A stretch of 64,000 bases of DNA from SAR202 cluster bacterium bin22 (GTDB lineage: Bacteria > Chloroflexota > Dehalococcoidia > Lucifugimonadales > UBA3495), in the NCBI GenBank assembly GCA_002238505.1, contig MPMM01000002.1:310001-374000 (forward strand). The letters are read 5' to 3'. Below the pieces are notes generated by a model. It saw nothing but the letters and a program-made list of their open reading frames with translations, was not told the origin of the DNA and made no database searches. Below are positions 8,901 to 22,514 of this stretch, in pieces. Numbering within the stretch: the stretch's first letter is position 1; the number at the start of each line of letters is the position of its first letter. Both the position numbers and the translations under genes were made by a program.

Positions 8901-11900
8901 TCGGCCGGCCGCTCGTGGTCCGGAATATTGCGGAAGGTCAGGACTCCGCTGTCGCGGTCAATGATGAAGTCGCCACTGTCTGTTCCGGTAAGCCGCCACT
9001 GGGGCTCGACGGTCAGGGCGCCCTGGCCTGTGGAGGAATAGGTTGCCAGGGTCCCCTCAAGATTTTCGTCCCGGGTAAGGCTCGTTGGACCGGAAATCTC
9101 ACTAACGTCGTTCACCGTCACCGTCACGTCGAAACTGCCGTACACGCGGCCGTCGAAGGCCCGGACAGTGACCTCGTAAACATTATCGCGGTTGGCGTCG
9201 GCGGGACGCTCGAAGTCCGGCAGGTTGCGGAAGGTCAGGACCCCCGTCTGACGGTCTATCAGGAAGTCGCCTCCGTCGCGCCCCGAAGTGCTCCAGGTTA
9301 TGGTGGCGGTGACACCAATGGTCGCCTCGGGGTCGGTGGCAGTAAAGGCAGCGCCGGGCAGGTCCTGGTTCTCGCTGACGGTGAAGGCGGCAGTCCCCGC
9401 CACCTCCGGCCCTTCGTTCTGTTCGGTGACAGTGATGGCGACGTCCAGCGTGCCGCGGTTATCCCCGTCCGAGGCCACCACCGTAATCTCGTACACGTTG
9501 TCCGCGTTGCTGTCCCCGGGCCGCTCAAAGTCCGGCGGACTGCTGAAGGTGAGGATACCCTCGGCAATGGCGAAGTCGTTTCCGTCGTCCCCTTCCACCG
9601 TCCAGGTGAACACAGTGTTCAGGTCGTCGTCCATTGCCCGGTAGGTGTAGAGACGGATGTCCGTTGTGGTCCCTTCCCTGAAGGACAGTGTCTCCCGTCC
9701 CGTGACCACCGGATCGTGCTCGTTGATGCCCGTAACCTCCACCGTGATGTCCAGGTTGCCGTAGTACCTGCCGTCATAGCCCCGTACCGTCACCTCGTAC
9801 AGATTGTCCCGGTTGCTGTCGGCTGGCCGGTCGTAGTCAGGGATGTTGCGGAAGGTCAGAATGCCGGTGACCTGATCAATGACAAAATCGCCGCCGTCTC
9901 GCCCCGACAGGCTCCACCGGGGATATACGGAACGCCCGTCCTTGGCGTCGGTGGCCGTGTAGGTGCCCAGGGCCTGGGCGATGTCGTAGTTCTCCACAAA
10001 AGTGTAGGATGTCCTGCCCGCGATTACCGGCCCCTCGGGCTGTTCGGTGACGGTGACGACGGCATCCACCGTATCCCGCAGCCCCCGGCTGTCCGTCGCC
10101 ACCACGGTGATGTGGTACACATTGTCTTCATCTTCGTCCACGGGCTGCTCAAAGTCGGGCAGGAGGCGGAAGCCCAGGACGCCGTTGTAGATTGCGAAGT
10201 CGCCACCGTCCTCGCCTTCCACCGACCACTGGATGCTGTCCCTCTCGCCCTGGTCCTGGTCGGTGGCCCGGAAGGTGTAAAGAATGGAGGGCGTGTTCTC
10301 CCGCTGGGTGAACTGGGTCCTGCTCTTGGTGGTAATGACCGGGGCCTCGTTGACTTCCGTTACCGTCACCAGCAGGGGTTCTTCCAGCATCCCGTAGGCC
10401 CGTCCGTCGTAAGCCCGAACAATGACCTCGTACACATTGTCCCGGTCGGAATCGGCGGGGCGTTCGTAGTCCGGCGGGTAGCGGAACCTCAGTTCGCCCA
10501 GGTCGCTGACGACAAAGTCACCGCCGTCCCTACCCGTGGTACTCCAGCGGTAGATTCCCACCCCGGTATTTTCCGGATCGGTGGCGGTATAATCGGCCAG
10601 GACCACGGTGTCGGCGGTGTTTTCGGGCACGGTGGTGGTGGCGGAGCCCTCCAGACTTATGGTGGGTCCCTCGTTCAGGTCTGTCACGGTGATGGTGAAA
10701 CTCACCCCGTCGGAATTGCCGGTGCCATCAGCGGCCACCACCGTGAGTTCGTAAACGTTGTCCCGGTTGGCGTCCACCGGATTCTCAAAGTCCGGCGGGC
10801 TGCTGAAATTCAACACTCCCCGGCCGCTGCTGTCGGTGGTGATTGTGAAGTCTCCGGCATCCGTCCCCTCCCGCGACCAGGTAATGGTATCCCGCTGCGG
10901 GTCGCTGGCGCTGAAGGTATAGACGGTGCGGGTGTCGTTCTCCCGATAGGTGGCAGGGGGCCTGCGGGTGCTGATCGTTGGCTCCACTCCTTCATTGTGG
11001 TTGGTGACCGTGATGGTGAAGGACACCCGGTCCGAGTTGCCGTCCTCGTCGGTGGCCACCACCGTCAGTTCGTAAACATTGTCCCGGTTGTCGTCCACCG
11101 GATCCTCAAAGTCCGGTGGGCTGTTGAAGGTCAGGACACCCCGTCCGCTGTCGTCCTTAGTCAGAGTAAAGTCTCCCGCATCATCCCCTTCCAACGTCCA
11201 GGTTATTTCCTGACGCTGCGGATCACTGGCGCTGAAGGTGTAAACGGTGCGGGTTTCGTTTTCCCGGTACGTTGTGGGCGGTCGGCGAGTGCTCATAGTC
11301 GGCTCCTCGCCCTCGTTGTGGTTGGTGACCGTCACCGTCACCTCCAGCCTGGAGGTGTTCGACTGGGGGTCTCTCGCCTGGATGGTGACGTCGTACACGT
11401 TGTCGCGGCCTGAATCCCCGGGAAGGTCAAAGTCGGGCGGACTGTTTTCGTCAAAGGAGAACCGTCCCTGTTCATCAAAGGCAAAGTGGCTTCCATCCGC
11501 GCCCTCCGCCGACCACGTGACCGTCTCCCCTTCGGGGTCCGTGGCCCGGAAGGTGTACAGGGTGGAGGTTCGGTTCTCCTGCTGGGTGAACTTGATCCGG
11601 CTTGTGGTGGTGATCACGGGCGGTTCATCCACCGGGGTCACCGTCACCGTCTGCACTTCCTCCAGGCTACCGGTGTACCGGCCGTCCGATGCCCGGATAG
11701 TCACCTCGTACACATTGTCCCGATCGGAGTCCGCTGGCCGCTCGTAGTCCGGCACGTTCCGGAACATAAGCTGCCCCAGGGCGTTCATGACGAAGTCGCC
11801 GCCGTCCCTGCCCGTGGTGCTCCACTGGGTAATCTTGACCGTGGGCCGCTCGGGGTCCGTGGCGGTGTAGGTGGCCAGGACCCGGGTGGTTTCGGTGTTC

Positions 11901-14900
11901 TCCGGCACGCTGCCTGGGGCGTTGCCCTGTCGGGTGATTACCGGTCCCTCGTTGACCTCGGTCACCGTAACCGTCACTGCCAGGCCGTCAACGTTGGACT
12001 GGGGGTCCCGGGCCTGGACTGCGATGTTATAGACATTGTCTCCGCCCGTATCCCCGGGGCTGTCAAAGTCCGGTTCATTGGTGAAGGACAATACTCCGCT
12101 TTGGGCATCAATGGTAAAGTGGCTGCCGTCCTCTCCCGCCACCGACCAGGTTACGTCCCCGCCCTCCGGGTCGGTGGCCCGGTAGGTGTACAAATTCTGC
12201 ACCAGGTTTTCCCGCTGGGTAAAAGCGGTTCTGCTGCCCCGGTTGAACTCCGGGGGTTCATCGACGTCGGTGACGGTGACAGTTACCAGCAGTGAACCGG
12301 TGTTCCTGCCGTCGGACGGCCTCACCTCCACCAGGTATTCGTTGCGGTGGGAACCCGACCCGGCTGGCCGCTCGAAATCCGGCAGATTGCGGAAGTAGAG
12401 GGTGCCTCCCTGGGTAATGAAGAAATCGCTGCCGTCCCGTCCTCCCAGGTTCCAGCGGGCCACGTTCAGCCCCTCCGGGTCGGTAGCGGTATAGACGGCA
12501 TTGGAAAGGTTGCTGTTCTCGCCAATGGTAAAGGTGGTGGGCCCCGATACCTGCGGTCCCTCGTTCACATCGGTCACCGTCACCGTCACCGGAAGAGACG
12601 CGGTGTTGGGTGGGCTGCTGTCATCGTTGACCTGGATGGTCACTTGGTAAATATTGTCGCTGTCCGAATCCGCCCGGGCTTCAAAGTCCGGCGGGCTGTT
12701 CTCGTCAAAGGAGAACTCGCCACGCTCGGTGATGGCAAAGAACCTGCTGTCCGGACCGCCCAGTGACCACGTGATAGTGCTGCCCCCCTCCGGGTCGGTG
12801 GCTCGCCAGGTGTACAGGCGGGTTATCCGGTTCTCCTGCTGGGTAAATTCGGTCCTGCTGGTGGTCGTGATGGTGGGCGGTTCGTTCACCGCCGTCACTG
12901 TCACCATCACCTCCAGCAAGCCGTAGTACCGGTCGTCGGACACCTGCACGTTAAAGACGTACTCGTTGTCCCGGTTGGAGTCCGCGGGCCGCTCGTAGTC
13001 AGGAGTGTTCCGGAAGGTCAGTTCTCCATCCTCGTTAATCAGGAAGTCCCCGCCGTCGGTGCCCGTTAGCCGCCAGGCAGGGTCCACCGTCAGGTCGCCC
13101 CGTCCAGTGGCGGTGTAGGTGGCCAGGATGCCCTCAACGGCCTCTGCTCGGCTCAGGGTGGCCGCTCCGGTAATCTCAGCCACGTCCCCCACCGTCACCG
13201 TGACCGGGTGGGAACCGTAGTACCTGCCGTCGTAGGGCCGTACGTCCACCTCGTAAACGTTGTCCCGGTCCGAGTCGTCGGGCCGTTCAAAGTCTGGCGA
13301 TCTGCGGAAGGTCATCAGCCCGTCGTTGGTGATGGTGAAGTCTCCCCCGTCCCGGCCGCCCAAAGCCCAGCGGGTTACGTCGCCGTCCTCTGGGTCTGCG
13401 GCGGTGAAGGAAGCACCCGCCCAGTTTCTGTTTTCCTGGACGGTGAAGGAGTCCCCGCCCGAAGTTACTTCCGGGCCCTCGTTGACATCAGTGACTGTGA
13501 CGGTGACTGGCAGGGAGGCGGTGTTGGGCGGGTTGCTGTCATCGCTTACTTGAATGGTCACGTCGTAAACGTTGTCGCTGCCCGAGTCCGCTGGCTGTTC
13601 AAAGTCTGGGGCATTGTTCTCATCAAAGGAGAACTCGCCCCTTTCATTGATTGCAAAGAACCTTGCATCTGTCCCGCCCACCGACCAGGTCACGGTGGAA
13701 CTGCCCTCCGGGTCCGTTGCCCTGTAGGTGTAGAGGCGGGATGTGCGATTCTCCGGATGGCGCATAGCCGTTGCCGAACTGCTGGTGGTGGTAATGGTGG
13801 GCGGTTCGTTCACCGGGGTCACTTCCACCGTCACCTCGTAATACCCGAAATACCGCCCGTCGGAAGCCCGCACCGAGAAGGTGTAGATATTGTCCCGGTT
13901 GGAGTCGGCTGGCCGCTCGTAATCCGGCGTATTGCGGAACCGCAGGTCGCCGTCCGGGTTCATCACAAAGTCCCCGCCGTCCGTCCCTGAGGTGCTCCAG
14001 CGGGTGATGTCGGCGGTGGTGTCCTCGGGATCGGTGGCGGTGAAGCTGGCCAGCAGCGTGGAAATGCTGTAATTCTCAGGTACGCTGCTGGGCGCGCTGC
14101 GTACGGGAGAAATCTCCGGCCCCTCATTCACCTCGGTCACCGAGACCGTCACGTCCAGGCTGGCACGGTTGCTGTCGTCATCGGTGGCCTGAATGGTCAC
14201 GTCGTAAACATTGTCGCTGCCCGAGTCTGCCGGCTGTTCAAAGTTGGGGGGATTGTTCTCATCAAAGGAGAACTCGCCCCTTTCGTTAATTGCGAAGAAC
14301 CTGGCATCTGTCCCGCCCACCGACCAGGTCACCGTGGAACTGCCCTCCTGATCCGTTGCGCGGTAGGTGTACAGGCGGGATGTCCGGTTTTCCGGCTGCC
14401 TGAGCGCCGTGGCCGACGTGCTGGTGGTGGTAATAGCGGGGGGTTCGTTGACCGGGGTGACTTCCACCGTCACTTCGTAATATCCGTAATACTGCCCGTC
14501 GGAAGCCCGCACCGAGAAGGTGTAGATGTTGTCCCGGTTGGAGTCGGCTGGGCGCTCGTAATCCGGCGTGTTGCGGAACCGCAGTTCGCCGTCGGGGTTC
14601 ATCACAAAGTCCCCGCCGTCCGTACCCGAGGTGCTCCAGCGGGTGATGTTGGCGGTAGTGTCCTCGGGATCAGTGGCAGTGAAGCTGGCCAGCAGCGTGG
14701 AAATGCCGTAATTCTCAGGTACGCTGCTGGGCGCGTTGCGTACGGGAGAAATCTCCGGCCCCTCGTTCACGTCGGTGACGGTGACTGTGAAGGCCAGCCG
14801 GTCCACGTTGCCATCTGTATCCCGGGCCTCCACCACGAGGTCGTAATCGTTCTGCGAGTCGTTGTCCGCTGGAGCCTCATAATCCGGTGTGTTTTGGAAG

Positions 14901-17900
14901 GTCAATGCCCCGCTGCTGGCGTCCAGGTCGAAATCACCTGCGTCTGTGCCGGAAAGCAGCCAGGTGATGGCCTGTCGCTGCGGGTCGCTGGCCCGGAATG
15001 TATAGACCGTACGGGTGTCATTTTCCCGGTAAGTCGCTGGCGGCCGTCGCGTGCTGATGGTCGGCTCCACACCCTCGGCGTGGTTGGTGACCGTAACGGT
15101 TATGCTGAAGCCGTCCGTCAAATTGTCCACGTCTGTAGCCACAATGGTTACTTCATAGACATTGTCCCCGTTGGCGTCGGCAGGGTTCTCAAAATCTAAT
15201 GAGTTCAGGAAGGTCAGCACGCCGCCGCTGCTGATGTTGAATTGACCCGCATCCGTGCCCCTCAGCGACCAGGAAATGGGCAGGCCCTGGGGGTCCCGGG
15301 CCCTGAACGTATATACCGTACCTGTTCCGTTTTCCTGGAAGGCAAAGGAGGTCCGGCTCGTGGTGGTGATGGTGGGTTCTTCGGTGCCTGGCGCGTTGGT
15401 AACGTTGACCGTCACGTTCAGGGTAGCCTGGTTAGAGGTTGGGTCTTGTACCACTACTGTCACCAGGTACTCATTGTCTCCGTCCGCGTCGTCGGGTAGC
15501 TCAAAGTCCGGTGTCTCGGCAAAGGAAAGGACACCCGAACTGCTGATTTCAAAGTCTCCACGGTCGGTTCCGCTTACCGACCAGGAGATGGTCTCTCCCT
15601 CCGGGTCGGTAGCCCGGTAGGAGTAAATCGAGGTGGTCCGGTTCTCCGGGAAGCTGAAGGTGGTGCTGCTCAGGCTGCTGGAGCTGAACTCCGGCGCCTC
15701 GTTGACATCCCCCACCGTAATCGCGACTTCAAGGCGACCCGTCTTTTGCCCGTCATTGGCCTGCACCGTCACCAGGTACTCATTGTTCCGGTTTGAGTCG
15801 GCCGGACTTTCGTAATTGGGCGTGTTGCGGAAGGTGAGTTTCCCTGTGTTCCGGTCGATGTTGAAGTCCCCGCCGTCCGTCCCCGAAAGGCTCCAGGTAA
15901 AGGTGGAGTTCACACCCTCCGGATCGCTGGCGGAATAGGTGCGGGAAAAGTCGTCCGCGTTCTCGTTTACGGTGGCGGCAGTGTCGCCGCTGATCTCCGG
16001 CGGTTCGTCCACTGGCGTTACCGTCACCGTGACATCGAAGGAGGCGCTCTGGGCTCCCTGCAGGGATGTGGTACCGTCCCCCAGGTTTCCGTCGTCGGTG
16101 GCCATCACCTGGACCTTGTAAACGTTGTTTTCGCCAGTATCATCAGGGTTCTCGTGGTCAGGGGCAACGGCAAAATACAGGTTGCCCGAGGTGTCAATCC
16201 TGAAGTCATCGGCGTCTTCCCCGCCAAGAGCCCAGGTTATTTGCTGTCTCTCGGGATCGCTGGCCGTGTACCGGTCCAGCGCCCGGGTGGTGGCCGTGTT
16301 CTCTGCATAGGAAAGGACGGAGTCGCCCGAGATAGCCGGAGCCTCGTTTACGTCGTTGACCGTGACCGTTACCGCCAGGTCGCCACGGAGGTTGCCTTCA
16401 TCGGTGGCCCGCACGGTTACCAGGTACTCGTTGTTGCTATTCCCGTCCGCGGGACTCTCAAAATTGGGCGTGTTCCTGAAAGTCAGCTCTCCCGTATTCC
16501 GGTCGATGTTGAAGTCTCCGCCGTCGGTACCCGCCAGGCTCCAGGTAAAGGTGGATGCGGCACCCTCCGGGTCGCTGGCGGTATAGGTATGGCTGAAGTC
16601 CGCAACATTCTCGTTGACGCTGTGGCTGACCTGTCCGCTGACCGTAGGCGGTTCGTTGACCGGGGTCACGGTTACGGCTACGTCGAAGGATGCTGACTGG
16701 GCTCCCTGCTGCGACGATGTTCCGTCGCCCAGGTTCCCGTCGTCGGTGGCGACTACCTGGACGTTGTAAACGTTATCGCCGCCCGAGTCGGCGGGAGCCT
16801 CATAGTCTGGAATCTCGGCAAAGGTCAGGTTGCCGGAGGCATCAATGTTAAAGGCGCCCGCGTCAGTCCCGCCCACCGACCAGGTCAGCGAACTTCGCTC
16901 CGGATCGCTGGCCGTGTACCGGTCCAGCACCCTGGTGACAGCCGTATTCTCCGCATAGGACAGGGTTTCGTCGCCTGAGATCGTCGGAGCCTCGTTTACG
17001 TCGGTGACCGTGACCGTTACGGCCAGCGATCCGGTGAGGCTGCCGTCGTTGGCGCGGATGTTGACGTTGTATTCATTGTTGCGGCCCGAGTCCGCGGGGC
17101 CTTCAAAGTTGGGGGCCACCTTGAAGCTCAATTCACCGCTGGCGCTCAAGTCGAAGTCTCCGCTGTCGGTTCCGCTGAGAGACCAGGTGAAGGATGTAGT
17201 CACCTCCTCAGGGTCGTGAGCGCCATACGTCGCCAGGACAGTGGTGTCGGACGTACCCTCCGCGAAGGTCAGACTCTCACTGCCGCTGATCTCCGGCGGT
17301 TCGTCAACGTCCGTCAGGGTAACAGCTACCGGCAGTTCATCCTTCAGGGGAGGTTCGCCGTCGTCGGTACCCACGATGGTAATGCTTAATTCGTCCTTGG
17401 TCTCAAAGTCCTGCTCGCCGCTGAACCTCAGGTTGCCGCTGCTGTCGATGGTAAACGCGTTGGCATCTGTCCCCTCCACCGACCAGGAGATGGTATCGTT
17501 CTCGGGGTCTGTGGCCGTGTAGCGGTCCAGCACCCTGGTGGTGGCGGTATTCTCCGCGAAGGTAAGCACCGTGTCGCCGGTGACTGTTGGCTTCTCGTTG
17601 ACGTTGACTACCAGTACCTTTACCTCGATTTTGTCGCTTAGCCCGTTAACGCCGGTCTCGGTGACGCTCACTTCCATTGAGTAGTCCCGGTCGCCGGTCT
17701 CGTAGTCGAAGGGCTGGGCCACCGGCGGGTCGGTGATGGCCACCGTAATCTGGCCGGTGGCGCCGTTAATGGCGAACAGGCCGCTGGGGTCCTCCAGCGT
17801 ATAGGTGAGGGTGTCCCCCGCGTTAAGGTCGGTGGCGGTAATGGGGTCGCCCACGTTGTCGCCTTGGATGGCGTCCTCGGGGACCTCCCGCGTGGTCTCC

Positions 17901-20900
17901 AGGCCGTCCTCGAAGTAGGGCGCCCGGTTGCCGTCGGCGACCGTGACCTTCACCGACGGCCACCAATAAAACGGCCGACCGTCGATGTTGTGCCAATGCC
18001 AGATATATTCCATGTCGTCAAACTGGTCGCCGTCGGCCACCCCGGTAACCGTTATCGTCTGTGGGTCGTCCCACTCATATTTGCCGTCGGCCGCGGCCTC
18101 TCCCGTCTTGGTGAAGACTATCGAATCGTGGGAGATGGTTACCGCGCTGGTGTCGGTGCTGAGCATCAGCACGGTAACGTCGGCATCGGGTTCGCTGTCC
18201 ATCTCCACCGTGTACGTCGTAGTTCCGCCTTCATTTACGGATAGTTCTTCAATGTCTGCGTTGTTTTGCCGGTAGGACAGCGTGGGCAGGGCCGAGTCCT
18301 TGATGAACGCCGCCACCTGGCCCAGGGTGTAGGCTTCCCCGTTGATGGTTGCCTCGTGGTACACCTCCTCTATTTCGTCCCACCCGTCAGTATCCGACAC
18401 CGCGGTGATGGTGGCGGTCTGGGGATCATCCCACTCGTACTTGTTGGGGTCCGAAGCATCACCGGTCTTGGTAAAAGTTATCGAGGCTGGGGAAACGGTC
18501 AGGGCGCCCGTATCGGAACTGCTAAGACTGATAGTGATATCGCCGTCAGGCTCGCTGTCCAGTTCAACAGTGTAGGTTGCGGTAGTTCCCTCGTTAAAGG
18601 GCGTGTCCTCGTCGTCGCCAAAGCGGCCGTCGTAATAGTGGCCCACAGACACGTTGTCCGGGAACGTGGCCGTCGTTTCAGTGCTGGACAGGGTCAACGC
18701 CAGCGCGTCGTCGTCGGTCACTGCCACCGGCACCAGGGCGGTGACGTAGTCGTTGTCGCCGATTGAAACCTGGTGGAGAATCGTCGTGGTCTCATTGACC
18801 GCGTCGCTGTCTTCAACGCCCGTTACCGTAACGGTCTGCGCCGAGGTGCCGTTGGTGGTGGTGAAAGTGAGGGTTTCGTCCGAGACCGTCGCCTCGCTGG
18901 TGTTTCCCGAGGTCAGGGTGACGGTAACATCCTCCGAGGGCAGCGCGCTCATTCTGACGGTATAGGTGGCGGTTCCGCCCTCTGCTACCTCCACCTCGGT
19001 TTCAGAAATCACCAGCTCGGGCAGATCGACGCGTGCCACGCAGGGCGCGAACTCCGACGTGGTGCCCGCCTCGGTGTCGGTGGCAGTGGCGGTTATGTGG
19101 GTGGCCGCCGTGGCAGAGAAACCAAACCAATGACCGGAAATCAGGGTGCTGACGTTGAAGTTCCCCAGTTCCGAGGTAGAAAGAGTCCCGAAGGTGTATC
19201 CCAGCCAGTCCTTGCCTTCGCCGCTGGTGGACGAGTCGCAGGAGTAGAAATCGACCTCGTACCGGCGGTTGGCGGTCATGTAAAGGTCGAATCCCGCCGA
19301 AGCCTCGTCGCCCCTGGTGGCGTAGGTGATATTGTGCGGATAGTTCTGCAGGTGGTTGGGCCCGCTGTCCGAGTCGGTGGCGTCGTTGGCCGTGACTCCG
19401 TCGTCGCCCAGGTCGATGCCTATGCCGTCGTTGCTGTGGATGGAGTTCTCCCTCACCGTGTTGCCCAGCGAGCCGCTGCCCGTGATGGTTACGCCGTCGC
19501 CGCCGTTGTAGGCGATGGTGTTGTGCTCTATCGTGTTGTCGTCGGGGCCCCCCAGGCTGGTCTGGCTGATGTGGACCCCGGAGCCGCCGTTGCCCAGGTC
19601 AGTATCGCTGGCGTTGGTGCCGATGTAGTTATCGGCAATGAGGTTGTCCCGGACGTAAGCGTTATACAGCCAGATCCCGTGGGAGCCGTTGCCGCCGATG
19701 ATGTTCCCGGTGACCAGGTTATCCTTCGGGTCGCCCTCAAAATAGATTCCGGTACTGGTGTTGCCCAGCGCGGCAGTTCCCGCGTCGTTGGTCCCGATCC
19801 GGTTGTTCTCAATCACCGCTTGCGTAGTGACATTGCTGTCCAAATAGATGCCATGGGTGTTATTTCCAGAGATGACGTTGTCCCGTATCACGACCTGCCT
19901 TGACGAGATTTCGATACCCGCCCAGGCGTTGCCTAGGTCGGCGGTGCCGGCGGCGTTGGTGCCGATCTTGTTGCCGTAGAAGAATAATGGGCCGCCGATG
20001 CTGGTGAGGACGCCGTGGGATTCGTTTCCGGAAATGACGTTGTCCTTCAATAGCGCATCGTAAACCCTGCTCAAGTAAACGCCCCAGTTCCCGTTACCCT
20101 CGTCGGTGGACCCGGTGGTGTCCGTGCCGATCATATTGCCTTCCAGGATGTATCGACTGCTGTTCTGGAGAACGATGCCACGCCGGTTGAAGTCGTTGAT
20201 CGCCAGGCCGCGAATGAGGCTGCGCCCCCCGGTAAGGGTGAGGCCGTCGGTGGAGCTTCCGGGGGCATTGCTGCCGTCTATTTCAATCAGCACCGTGCCG
20301 GCGCTGGCCCCCGGCTGGCTGTAGCCGTCAATGAACACCGGCTTGGTGATAGCAGGCAGGGCCGAAGCGGGGCTGATGGTCTGCACGCCGCCGCCGGAAA
20401 TGTTGAACTCGATTGCACCGCTGGTTCCGGCGTTGGTCTGCTGGATTGCGGCCCGCAGGGTGCAGTTGGTCGCGCCGTCCACCGTGCCGTCATCGCAGAT
20501 GCCGTCGGTTGTGTCGCTGTCGGCCCCGTCACCCGTGGAGTTGACCGTGTGGGTGTCCTCGTACGTGGTCAGGGAATGCAGGTCCAGCGAATCGGACGAA
20601 CTGGCAAGGGACTCTATTGCTGACCAGGCGTCGGCCCGACCGTAACCGAAGGTGGTGTCGAAGCCATCTTCTCCCAGGTCGATGGCCGTGTCCTTCAGCT
20701 TCTGGGTAACCGCGTCGGCCACTTCCTTCTTCGTCATTGTGGGGTCGGCCTTGCGCTGGGCCTCCATGACCAGGGCGGCGATGCCGGCCACGTGGGGCGC
20801 GGCGGCGGAGGTGCCGAAGAACCTCCGGAAGGAACTGCCTTCTATCGGCCGGCCGAAGCGGCCGGAGCCGGTGATCAGTACGCCGTCTATGCCCATCAGG

Positions 20901-22450
20901 TCGGGCTTGTTCCGGGTTTCCCGGGTGGGGAAGTAAATCTCCACCGGCCCCCGGTCGCTGTAGAACTGAGCCTCATCGTTGCCCGGGTCCGAGGCATCAA
21001 TGGCGCCGATGGACAGCAGCCCCTCGACGGCCTCGTGCCCAATGATGCTGCCCTCGGTAACGCCGTGCTCCCGGACCGAGCCCCGGAGGACGAACAGCTT
21101 GAGTTCCCGCGCGTCGCCCGAGTACTTGCGGATATAGACGTCCGCCGTCGAGGAGTCCAGGAAGTAGGTTGAAACCCTTTCGTAAGGATTGTCATCGCCA
21201 TCCTGCTCGCGATTGCTGCCCGCGCATAGGTTATTCTGCAGGTTGAACTTGACGGGCTTCAGGCCGGGTGGGCAGACAAACAGGTCGTAATCATTGCCGG
21301 AAGACCCGAACTGGTCGTTCCACTGCAGGGCGACACTGTTGCCTACCCCTATCCTCAGGGATATGTCCGTCGCGCTGGAACTGTCAAAGTCATGGTAGCC
21401 GTTGCCGTCATCCGAGAAGGTGCCCGTATAATGCTTGTTGTTGTTGTTGCCGGCAGAGGAAGCGAATACAACGCCCCCGGCCACGGCATCGGCGGCGGCC
21501 AGGGCCAACGGACCGTCCTCATAGAACGCTTCGCTGTAATAGCCCAGGTCATCCACGATAACGTCCACCCCTTCTCCATCGAAGGCATCGTTGGCCAGCC
21601 AGAGAATGGAATCGACCATTTCCAGGTTCGTATCGGGGCCCGAAAAGGCCAGTTCCGCATTCGGGGCCAGGTCGTGGATGATTTCCAGCAGCGCCGTTCC
21701 CTCGTCGCCCCGGCCACTGCTGCCCGGGTGGATTTCGAGGCTGTCGGGGAGGTCGCGGCTGGCTTTGGCAGCTCGCCAGGCATTCACACCATCGGAGATG
21801 ACCCCCACCTTCACGCCCCTGCCGCTGATGCCGCTGATAGAGCGCACCAGGTCGGCCCGGTGGATGCCGTCCCCCTCGCTGTTGACGCGCCCGGTCTTGG
21901 TCTGCCCGTAGTCCGGCGGCGTTATCTCCTTGACCACAGCCAGCGCCGCCAGTGCATCCAGGGCCGACGGGGCCACCCAGGCCTGGGCTATGTTCCAGTC
22001 GGAGTTGGTAACCTCTATGGTCGCGCCCAGTTCCCGAAGCTGCTGCAGCGTGGATTCGTTGGTGTTTTCCAGGTGGATATAGACCTGGACGTTCCCCGAA
22101 GAATCGAACCGCACGGGGGCCTCCTTCGCGTCCGCTGCCTCGGACTCGGAACCCCCTTCAGCGTCCCCGGTCGTTGCCCCCCAGGCCCCTGAATCCGCGG
22201 TCCCCGGAACACCCTTGGCCGTTACGCCGCTGTCGAGGACCAGCCCACGGGTGAACGCGCTGCTGTCGGGCTGCGGGGTGGGTTGGGGTGTGGCGCTTCC
22301 CTGCTGCTCGATGAATTGCCGGATAAGGGGGTCAACGATGGAAGACTGCTTGCCCTCCTGCTCCGGCGGCCCCTGGGCAAACACCGGGTAGCCCGCCGCT
22401 GCCAGGACGGCGAGTACCAGCACAATCAATGTCGAAGCAAGTCTATTCAT
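5984..22450 (-). CDS. Giant secreted subtilase / beta-helix / Calx-beta / cadherin-repeat protein (5488 aa)
   Basis: A signal peptide ([22 protein letters not shown] cleavage) is followed by a prodomain-like region (about 110-200). The S8-type protease domain (about 210-610) has Asp220 in VGVISDG, His259 in EIIHD, Asn335 in SSAGN and Ser548 in [11 protein letters not shown]. Residues 640-1130 form a right-handed beta-helix with a NCTLRAAI opening and NosD-like turns (GNxIGTNxxG). About 1145-1505 hold three Calx-beta-like modules. From about 1515 to the end I count 38 cadherin-like repeats of 100-110 residues carrying [27 protein letters not shown] and VTVTDVNE motifs, expected to bind calcium. 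Two subtypes largely alternate. There is no C-terminal anchor or sorting motif. It follows a serpin gene by 64 bases on the same strand. A role in adhesion, matrix building or prey/host contact is inference. Confidence 0.9.
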   Translation of the reverse strand: MNRLASTLIVLVLAVLAAAGYPVFAQGPPEQEGKQSSIVDPLIRQFIEQQGSATPQPTPQPDSSAFTRGLVLDSGVTAKGVPGTADSGAWGATTGDAEGGSESEAADAKEAPVRFDSSGNVQVYIHLENTNESTLQQLRELGATIEVTNSDWNIAQAWVAPSALDALAALAVVKEITPPDYGQTKTGRVNSEGDGIHRADLVRSISGISGRGVKVGVISDGVNAWRAAKASRDLPDSLEIHPGSSGRGDEGTALLEIIHDLAPNAELAFSGPDTNLEMVDSILWLANDAFDGEGVDVIVDDLGYYSEAFYEDGPLALAAADAVAGGVVFASSAGNNNNKHYTGTFSDDGNGYHDFDSSSATDISLRIGVGNSVALQWNDQFGSSGNDYDLFVCPPGLKPVKFNLQNNLCAGSNREQDGDDNPYERVSTYFLDSSTADVYIRKYSGDARELKLFVLRGSVREHGVTEGSIIGHEAVEGLLSIGAIDASDPGNDEAQFYSDRGPVEIYFPTRETRNKPDLMGIDGVLITGSGRFGRPIEGSSFRRFFGTSAAAPHVAGIAALVMEAQRKADPTMTKKEVADAVTQKLKDTAIDLGEDGFDTTFGYGRADAWSAIESLASSSDSLDLHSLTTYEDTHTVNSTGDGADSDTTDGICDDGTVDGATNCTLRAAIQQTNAGTSGAIEFNISGGGVQTISPASALPAITKPVFIDGYSQPGASAGTVLIEIDGSNAPGSSTDGLTLTGGRSLIRGLAINDFNRRGIVLQNSSRYILEGNMIGTDTTGSTDEGNGNWGVYLSRVYDALLKDNVISGNESHGVLTSIGGPLFFYGNKIGTNAAGTADLGNAWAGIEISSRQVVIRDNVISGNNTHGIYLDSNVTTQAVIENNRIGTNDAGTAALGNTSTGIYFEGDPKDNLVTGNIIGGNGSHGIWLYNAYVRDNLIADNYIGTNASDTDLGNGGSGVHISQTSLGGPDDNTIEHNTIAYNGGDGVTITGSGSLGNTVRENSIHSNDGIGIDLGDDGVTANDATDSDSGPNHLQNYPHNITYATRGDEASAGFDLYMTANRRYEVDFYSCDSSTSGEGKDWLGYTFGTLSTSELGNFNVSTLISGHWFGFSATAATHITATATDTEAGTTSEFAPCVARVDLPELVISETEVEVAEGGTATYTVRMSALPSEDVTVTLTSGNTSEATVSDETLTFTTTNGTSAQTVTVTGVEDSDAVNETTTILHQVSIGDNDYVTALVPVAVTDDDALALTLSSTETTATFPDNVSVGHYYDGRFGDDEDTPFNEGTTATYTVELDSEPDGDITISLSSSDTGALTVSPASITFTKTGDASDPNKYEWDDPQTATITAVSDTDGWDEIEEVYHEATINGEAYTLGQVAAFIKDSALPTLSYRQNNADIEELSVNEGGTTTYTVEMDSEPDADVTVLMLSTDTSAVTISHDSIVFTKTGEAAADGKYEWDDPQTITVTGVADGDQFDDMEYIWHWHNIDGRPFYWWPSVKVTVADGNRAPYFEDGLETTREVPEDAIQGDNVGDPITATDLNAGDTLTYTLEDPSGLFAINGATGQITVAITDPPVAQPFDYETGDRDYSMEVSVTETGVNGLSDKIEVKVLVVNVNEKPTVTGDTVLTFAENTATTRVLDRYTATDPENDTISWSVEGTDANAFTIDSSGNLRFSGEQDFETKDELSITIVGTDDGEPPLKDELPVAVTLTDVDEPPEISGSESLTFAEGTSDTTVLATYGAHDPEEVTTSFTWSLSGTDSGDFDLSASGELSFKVAPNFEGPADSGRNNEYNVNIRANDGSLTGSLAVTVTVTDVNEAPTISGDETLSYAENTAVTRVLDRYTASDPERSSLTWSVGGTDAGAFNIDASGNLTFAEIPDYEAPADSGGDNVYNVQVVATDDGNLGDGTSSQQGAQSASFDVAVTVTPVNEPPTVSGQVSHSVNENVADFSHTYTASDPEGAASTFTWSLAGTDGGDFNIDRNTGELTFRNTPNFESPADGNSNNEYLVTVRATDEGNLRGDLAVTVTVNDVNEAPAISGDSVLSYAENTATTRALDRYTASDPERQQITWALGGEDADDFRIDTSGNLYFAVAPDHENPDDTGENNVYKVQVMATDDGNLGDGTTSLQGAQSASFDVTVTVTPVDEPPEISGDTAATVNENADDFSRTYSASDPEGVNSTFTWSLSGTDGGDFNIDRNTGKLTFRNTPNYESPADSNRNNEYLVTVQANDGQKTGRLEVAITVGDVNEAPEFSSSSLSSTTFSFPENRTTSIYSYRATDPEGETISWSVSGTDRGDFEISSSGVLSFAETPDFELPDDADGDNEYLVTVVVQDPTSNQATLNVTVNVTNAPGTEEPTITTTSRTSFAFQENGTGTVYTFRARDPQGLPISWSLRGTDAGQFNISSGGVLTFLNSLDFENPADANGDNVYEVTIVATDVDNLTDGFSITVTVTNHAEGVEPTISTRRPPATYRENDTRTVYTFRASDPQRQAITWLLSGTDAGDFDLDASSGALTFQNTPDYEAPADNDSQNDYDLVVEARDTDGNVDRLAFTVTVTDVNEGPEISPVRNAPSSVPENYGISTLLASFTATDPEDTTANITRWSTSGTDGGDFVMNPDGELRFRNTPDYERPADSNRDNIYTFSVRASDGQYYGYYEVTVEVTPVNEPPAITTTSTSATALRQPENRTSRLYTYRATDQEGSSTVTWSVGGTDARFFAINERGEFSFDENNPPNFEQPADSGSDNVYDVTIQATDDDSNRASLDVTVSVTEVNEGPEISPVRSAPSSVPENYSISTLLASFTATDPEDTTADITRWSTSGTDGGDFVMNPDGDLRFRNTPDYERPADSNRDNIYTFSVRASDGRYFGYYEVTVEVTPVNEPPTITTTSSSATAMRHPENRTSRLYTYRATDPEGSSTVTWSVGGTDARFFAINERGEFSFDENNAPDFEQPADSGSDNVYDVTIQVSDDSNPPNTASLPVTVTVTDVNEGPEVTSGGDSFTVQENRNWAGASFTAADPEDGDVTRWALGGRDGGDFTITNDGLMTFRRSPDFERPDDSDRDNVYEVDVRPYDGRYYGSHPVTVTVGDVAEITGAATLSRAEAVEGILATYTATGRGDLTVDPAWRLTGTDGGDFLINEDGELTFRNTPDYERPADSNRDNEYVFNVQVSDDRYYGLLEVMVTVTAVNEPPTITTTSRTEFTQQENRITRLYTWRATDPEGGSTITWSLGGPDSRFFAITERGEFSFDENSPPDFEARADSDSDNIYQVTIQVNDDSSPPNTASLPVTVTVTDVNEGPQVSGPTTFTIGENSNLSNAVYTATDPEGLNVARWNLGGRDGSDFFITQGGTLYFRNLPDFERPAGSGSHRNEYLVEVRPSDGRNTGSLLVTVTVTDVDEPPEFNRGSRTAFTQRENLVQNLYTYRATDPEGGDVTWSVAGEDGSHFTIDAQSGVLSFTNEPDFDSPGDTGGDNVYNIAVQARDPQSNVDGLAVTVTVTEVNEGPVITRQGNAPGSVPENTETTRVLATYTATDPERPTVKITQWSTTGRDGGDFVMNALGQLMFRNVPDYERPADSDRDNVYEVTIRASDGRYTGSLEEVQTVTVTPVDEPPVITTTSRIKFTQQENRTSTLYTFRATDPEGETVTWSAEGADGSHFAFDEQGRFSFDENSPPDFDLPGDSGRDNVYDVTIQARDPQSNTSRLEVTVTVTNHNEGEEPTMSTRRPPTTYRENETRTVYTFSASDPQRQEITWTLEGDDAGDFTLTKDDSGRGVLTFNSPPDFEDPVDDNRDNVYELTVVATDEDGNSDRVSFTITVTNHNEGVEPTISTRRPPATYRENDTRTVYTFSASDPQRDTITWSREGTDAGDFTITTDSSGRGVLNFSSPPDFENPVDANRDNVYELTVVAADGTGNSDGVSFTITVTDLNEGPTISLEGSATTTVPENTADTVVLADYTATDPENTGVGIYRWSTTGRDGGDFVVSDLGELRFRYPPDYERPADSDRDNVYEVIVRAYDGRAYGMLEEPLLVTVTEVNEAPVITTKSRTQFTQRENTPSILYTFRATDQDQGERDSIQWSVEGEDGGDFAIYNGVLGFRLLPDFEQPVDEDEDNVYHITVVATDSRGLRDTVDAVVTVTEQPEGPVIAGRTSYTFVENYDIAQALGTYTATDAKDGRSVYPRWSLSGRDGGDFVIDQVTGILTFRNIPDYDRPADSNRDNLYEVTVRGYDGRYYGNLDITVEVTGINEHDPVVTGRETLSFREGTTTDIRLYTYRAMDDDLNTVFTWTVEGDDGNDFAIAEGILTFSSPPDFERPGDSNADNVYEITVVASDGDNRGTLDVAITVTEQNEGPEVAGTAAFTVSENQDLPGAAFTATDPEATIGVTATITWSTSGRDGGDFLIDRQTGVLTFRNLPDFERPADANRDNVYEVTVRAFDGRVYGSFDVTVTVNDVSEISGPTSLTRDENLEGTLATYSSTGQGALTVEPQWRLTGTDSGDFIIDRDSGVLTFRNIPDHERPADSNRDNVYEFTVQVSDGTFYATHDVTVTVNPVNEPPGITGRDALSFRENTPTTTTLYTYSAVDQEGEDFTWGLGGLDASDFTITTDSRVRGVLTFSSPPNFDSPGGSGTDGNQYLVTIQARDSQGNTGEFPVVVTVTDQNEGAVVSGQQSITVQENTNLSNVVYTASDPEGQSITRWSLSGSDGGDFLISEDGELTFRNTPDFDRPADSNRDNEYLVTVRAYDGRTYGNLDVVVTVTNINEHDPVIRSGSRTEHTYREEGTSAIYTYSAADQDKDDEISWTVGGIDDNRFEFNDRNGLMFREPPDYESPGDVGGDNEYNVTVIATDSGGRSASLAVTVTVTELDEGPKITGTAAYTVVEGGSLTGATFTGRDPEDPTAEVTSWRLAGSDAGDFTITSTGANSSQLTFRNVPDYDRPADSNRDNEYLVTVRAYNGGTYGSLDVTVTVTDTNESDPVVSGTVSLSFRENTATDTRLSTYTARDMDLGTEIAWSVRGTDGGDFTITPDSSGRGQLFFSSAPNHEIPADADQDNVYDITVVASDGSNEGTLNATVTVTAVNEGPEVSGLDSRTVDENFDQVLATYTATDPEGSGVSRWTLVGADSGDFTITDTGQEGGPFSADLKFRNPPDHDRPDDGNRDNVYLVTIRPYDGSVYGSYDVTITVTADNEGPVITGRDSLSFGENTPVTTRLYTYRATDPEGDDFAWTVEGTDGSRFGISESGVLTFSASPDYESPPRIGDNDYQVTIVATDANSNRGTFDVVVTVTDVNEGPVVAETGSNTAITVPENHTAVLSTYSATDPEGSDITRWSVTGTDGGDFTINEDGELSFRNPPDDERRADSNRDNIYLATVRAYDGRNYGSLEVTVTVTPVDEAPEFRSNSTDTFAYQENGTADLYTYRATDPEGEDVSWSLRGDDAGAFTISEAGVLAFADPPDYEAPGDDGEDNVYNVTVVAADEQGNERELAVIVTVTNLTD
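13470..14770 (-). repeat. 639-bp tandem duplication of a cadherin-repeat pair
   Basis: Cadherin-like repeats 11-12 and 13-14 of the giant protein are near copies. The same DNA words recur exactly 639 bases apart: CATCAAAGGAGAACTCGCCC at 13621 and 14260, and GTACGGGAGAAATCTCCGGC at 14101 and 14740. 639 bases is 213 codons, two repeat modules, so the duplication kept the frame. Confidence 0.85.
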
Positions 22451-22514
22451 ACAAGGCGATGTATATCCAAATTACAAGACAAGGCGTCCTGTTCCAGCAA
22501 CATGCTACCCCGCA

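Noticed and set aside
8459-11413. 984-codon open frame on the plus strand inside the giant gene
   Set aside because: It is antisense to the cadherin repeats. Its translation is itself repetitive (VVRDVAEGQ-like, GVGRP-like) because the real gene repeats, and high GC keeps the frame open.
6000-17900. Regularly spaced repeats that could suggest a CRISPR array
   Set aside because: The spacing is about 300 bases, in frame, and the repeats encode cadherin-like modules in one long gene.
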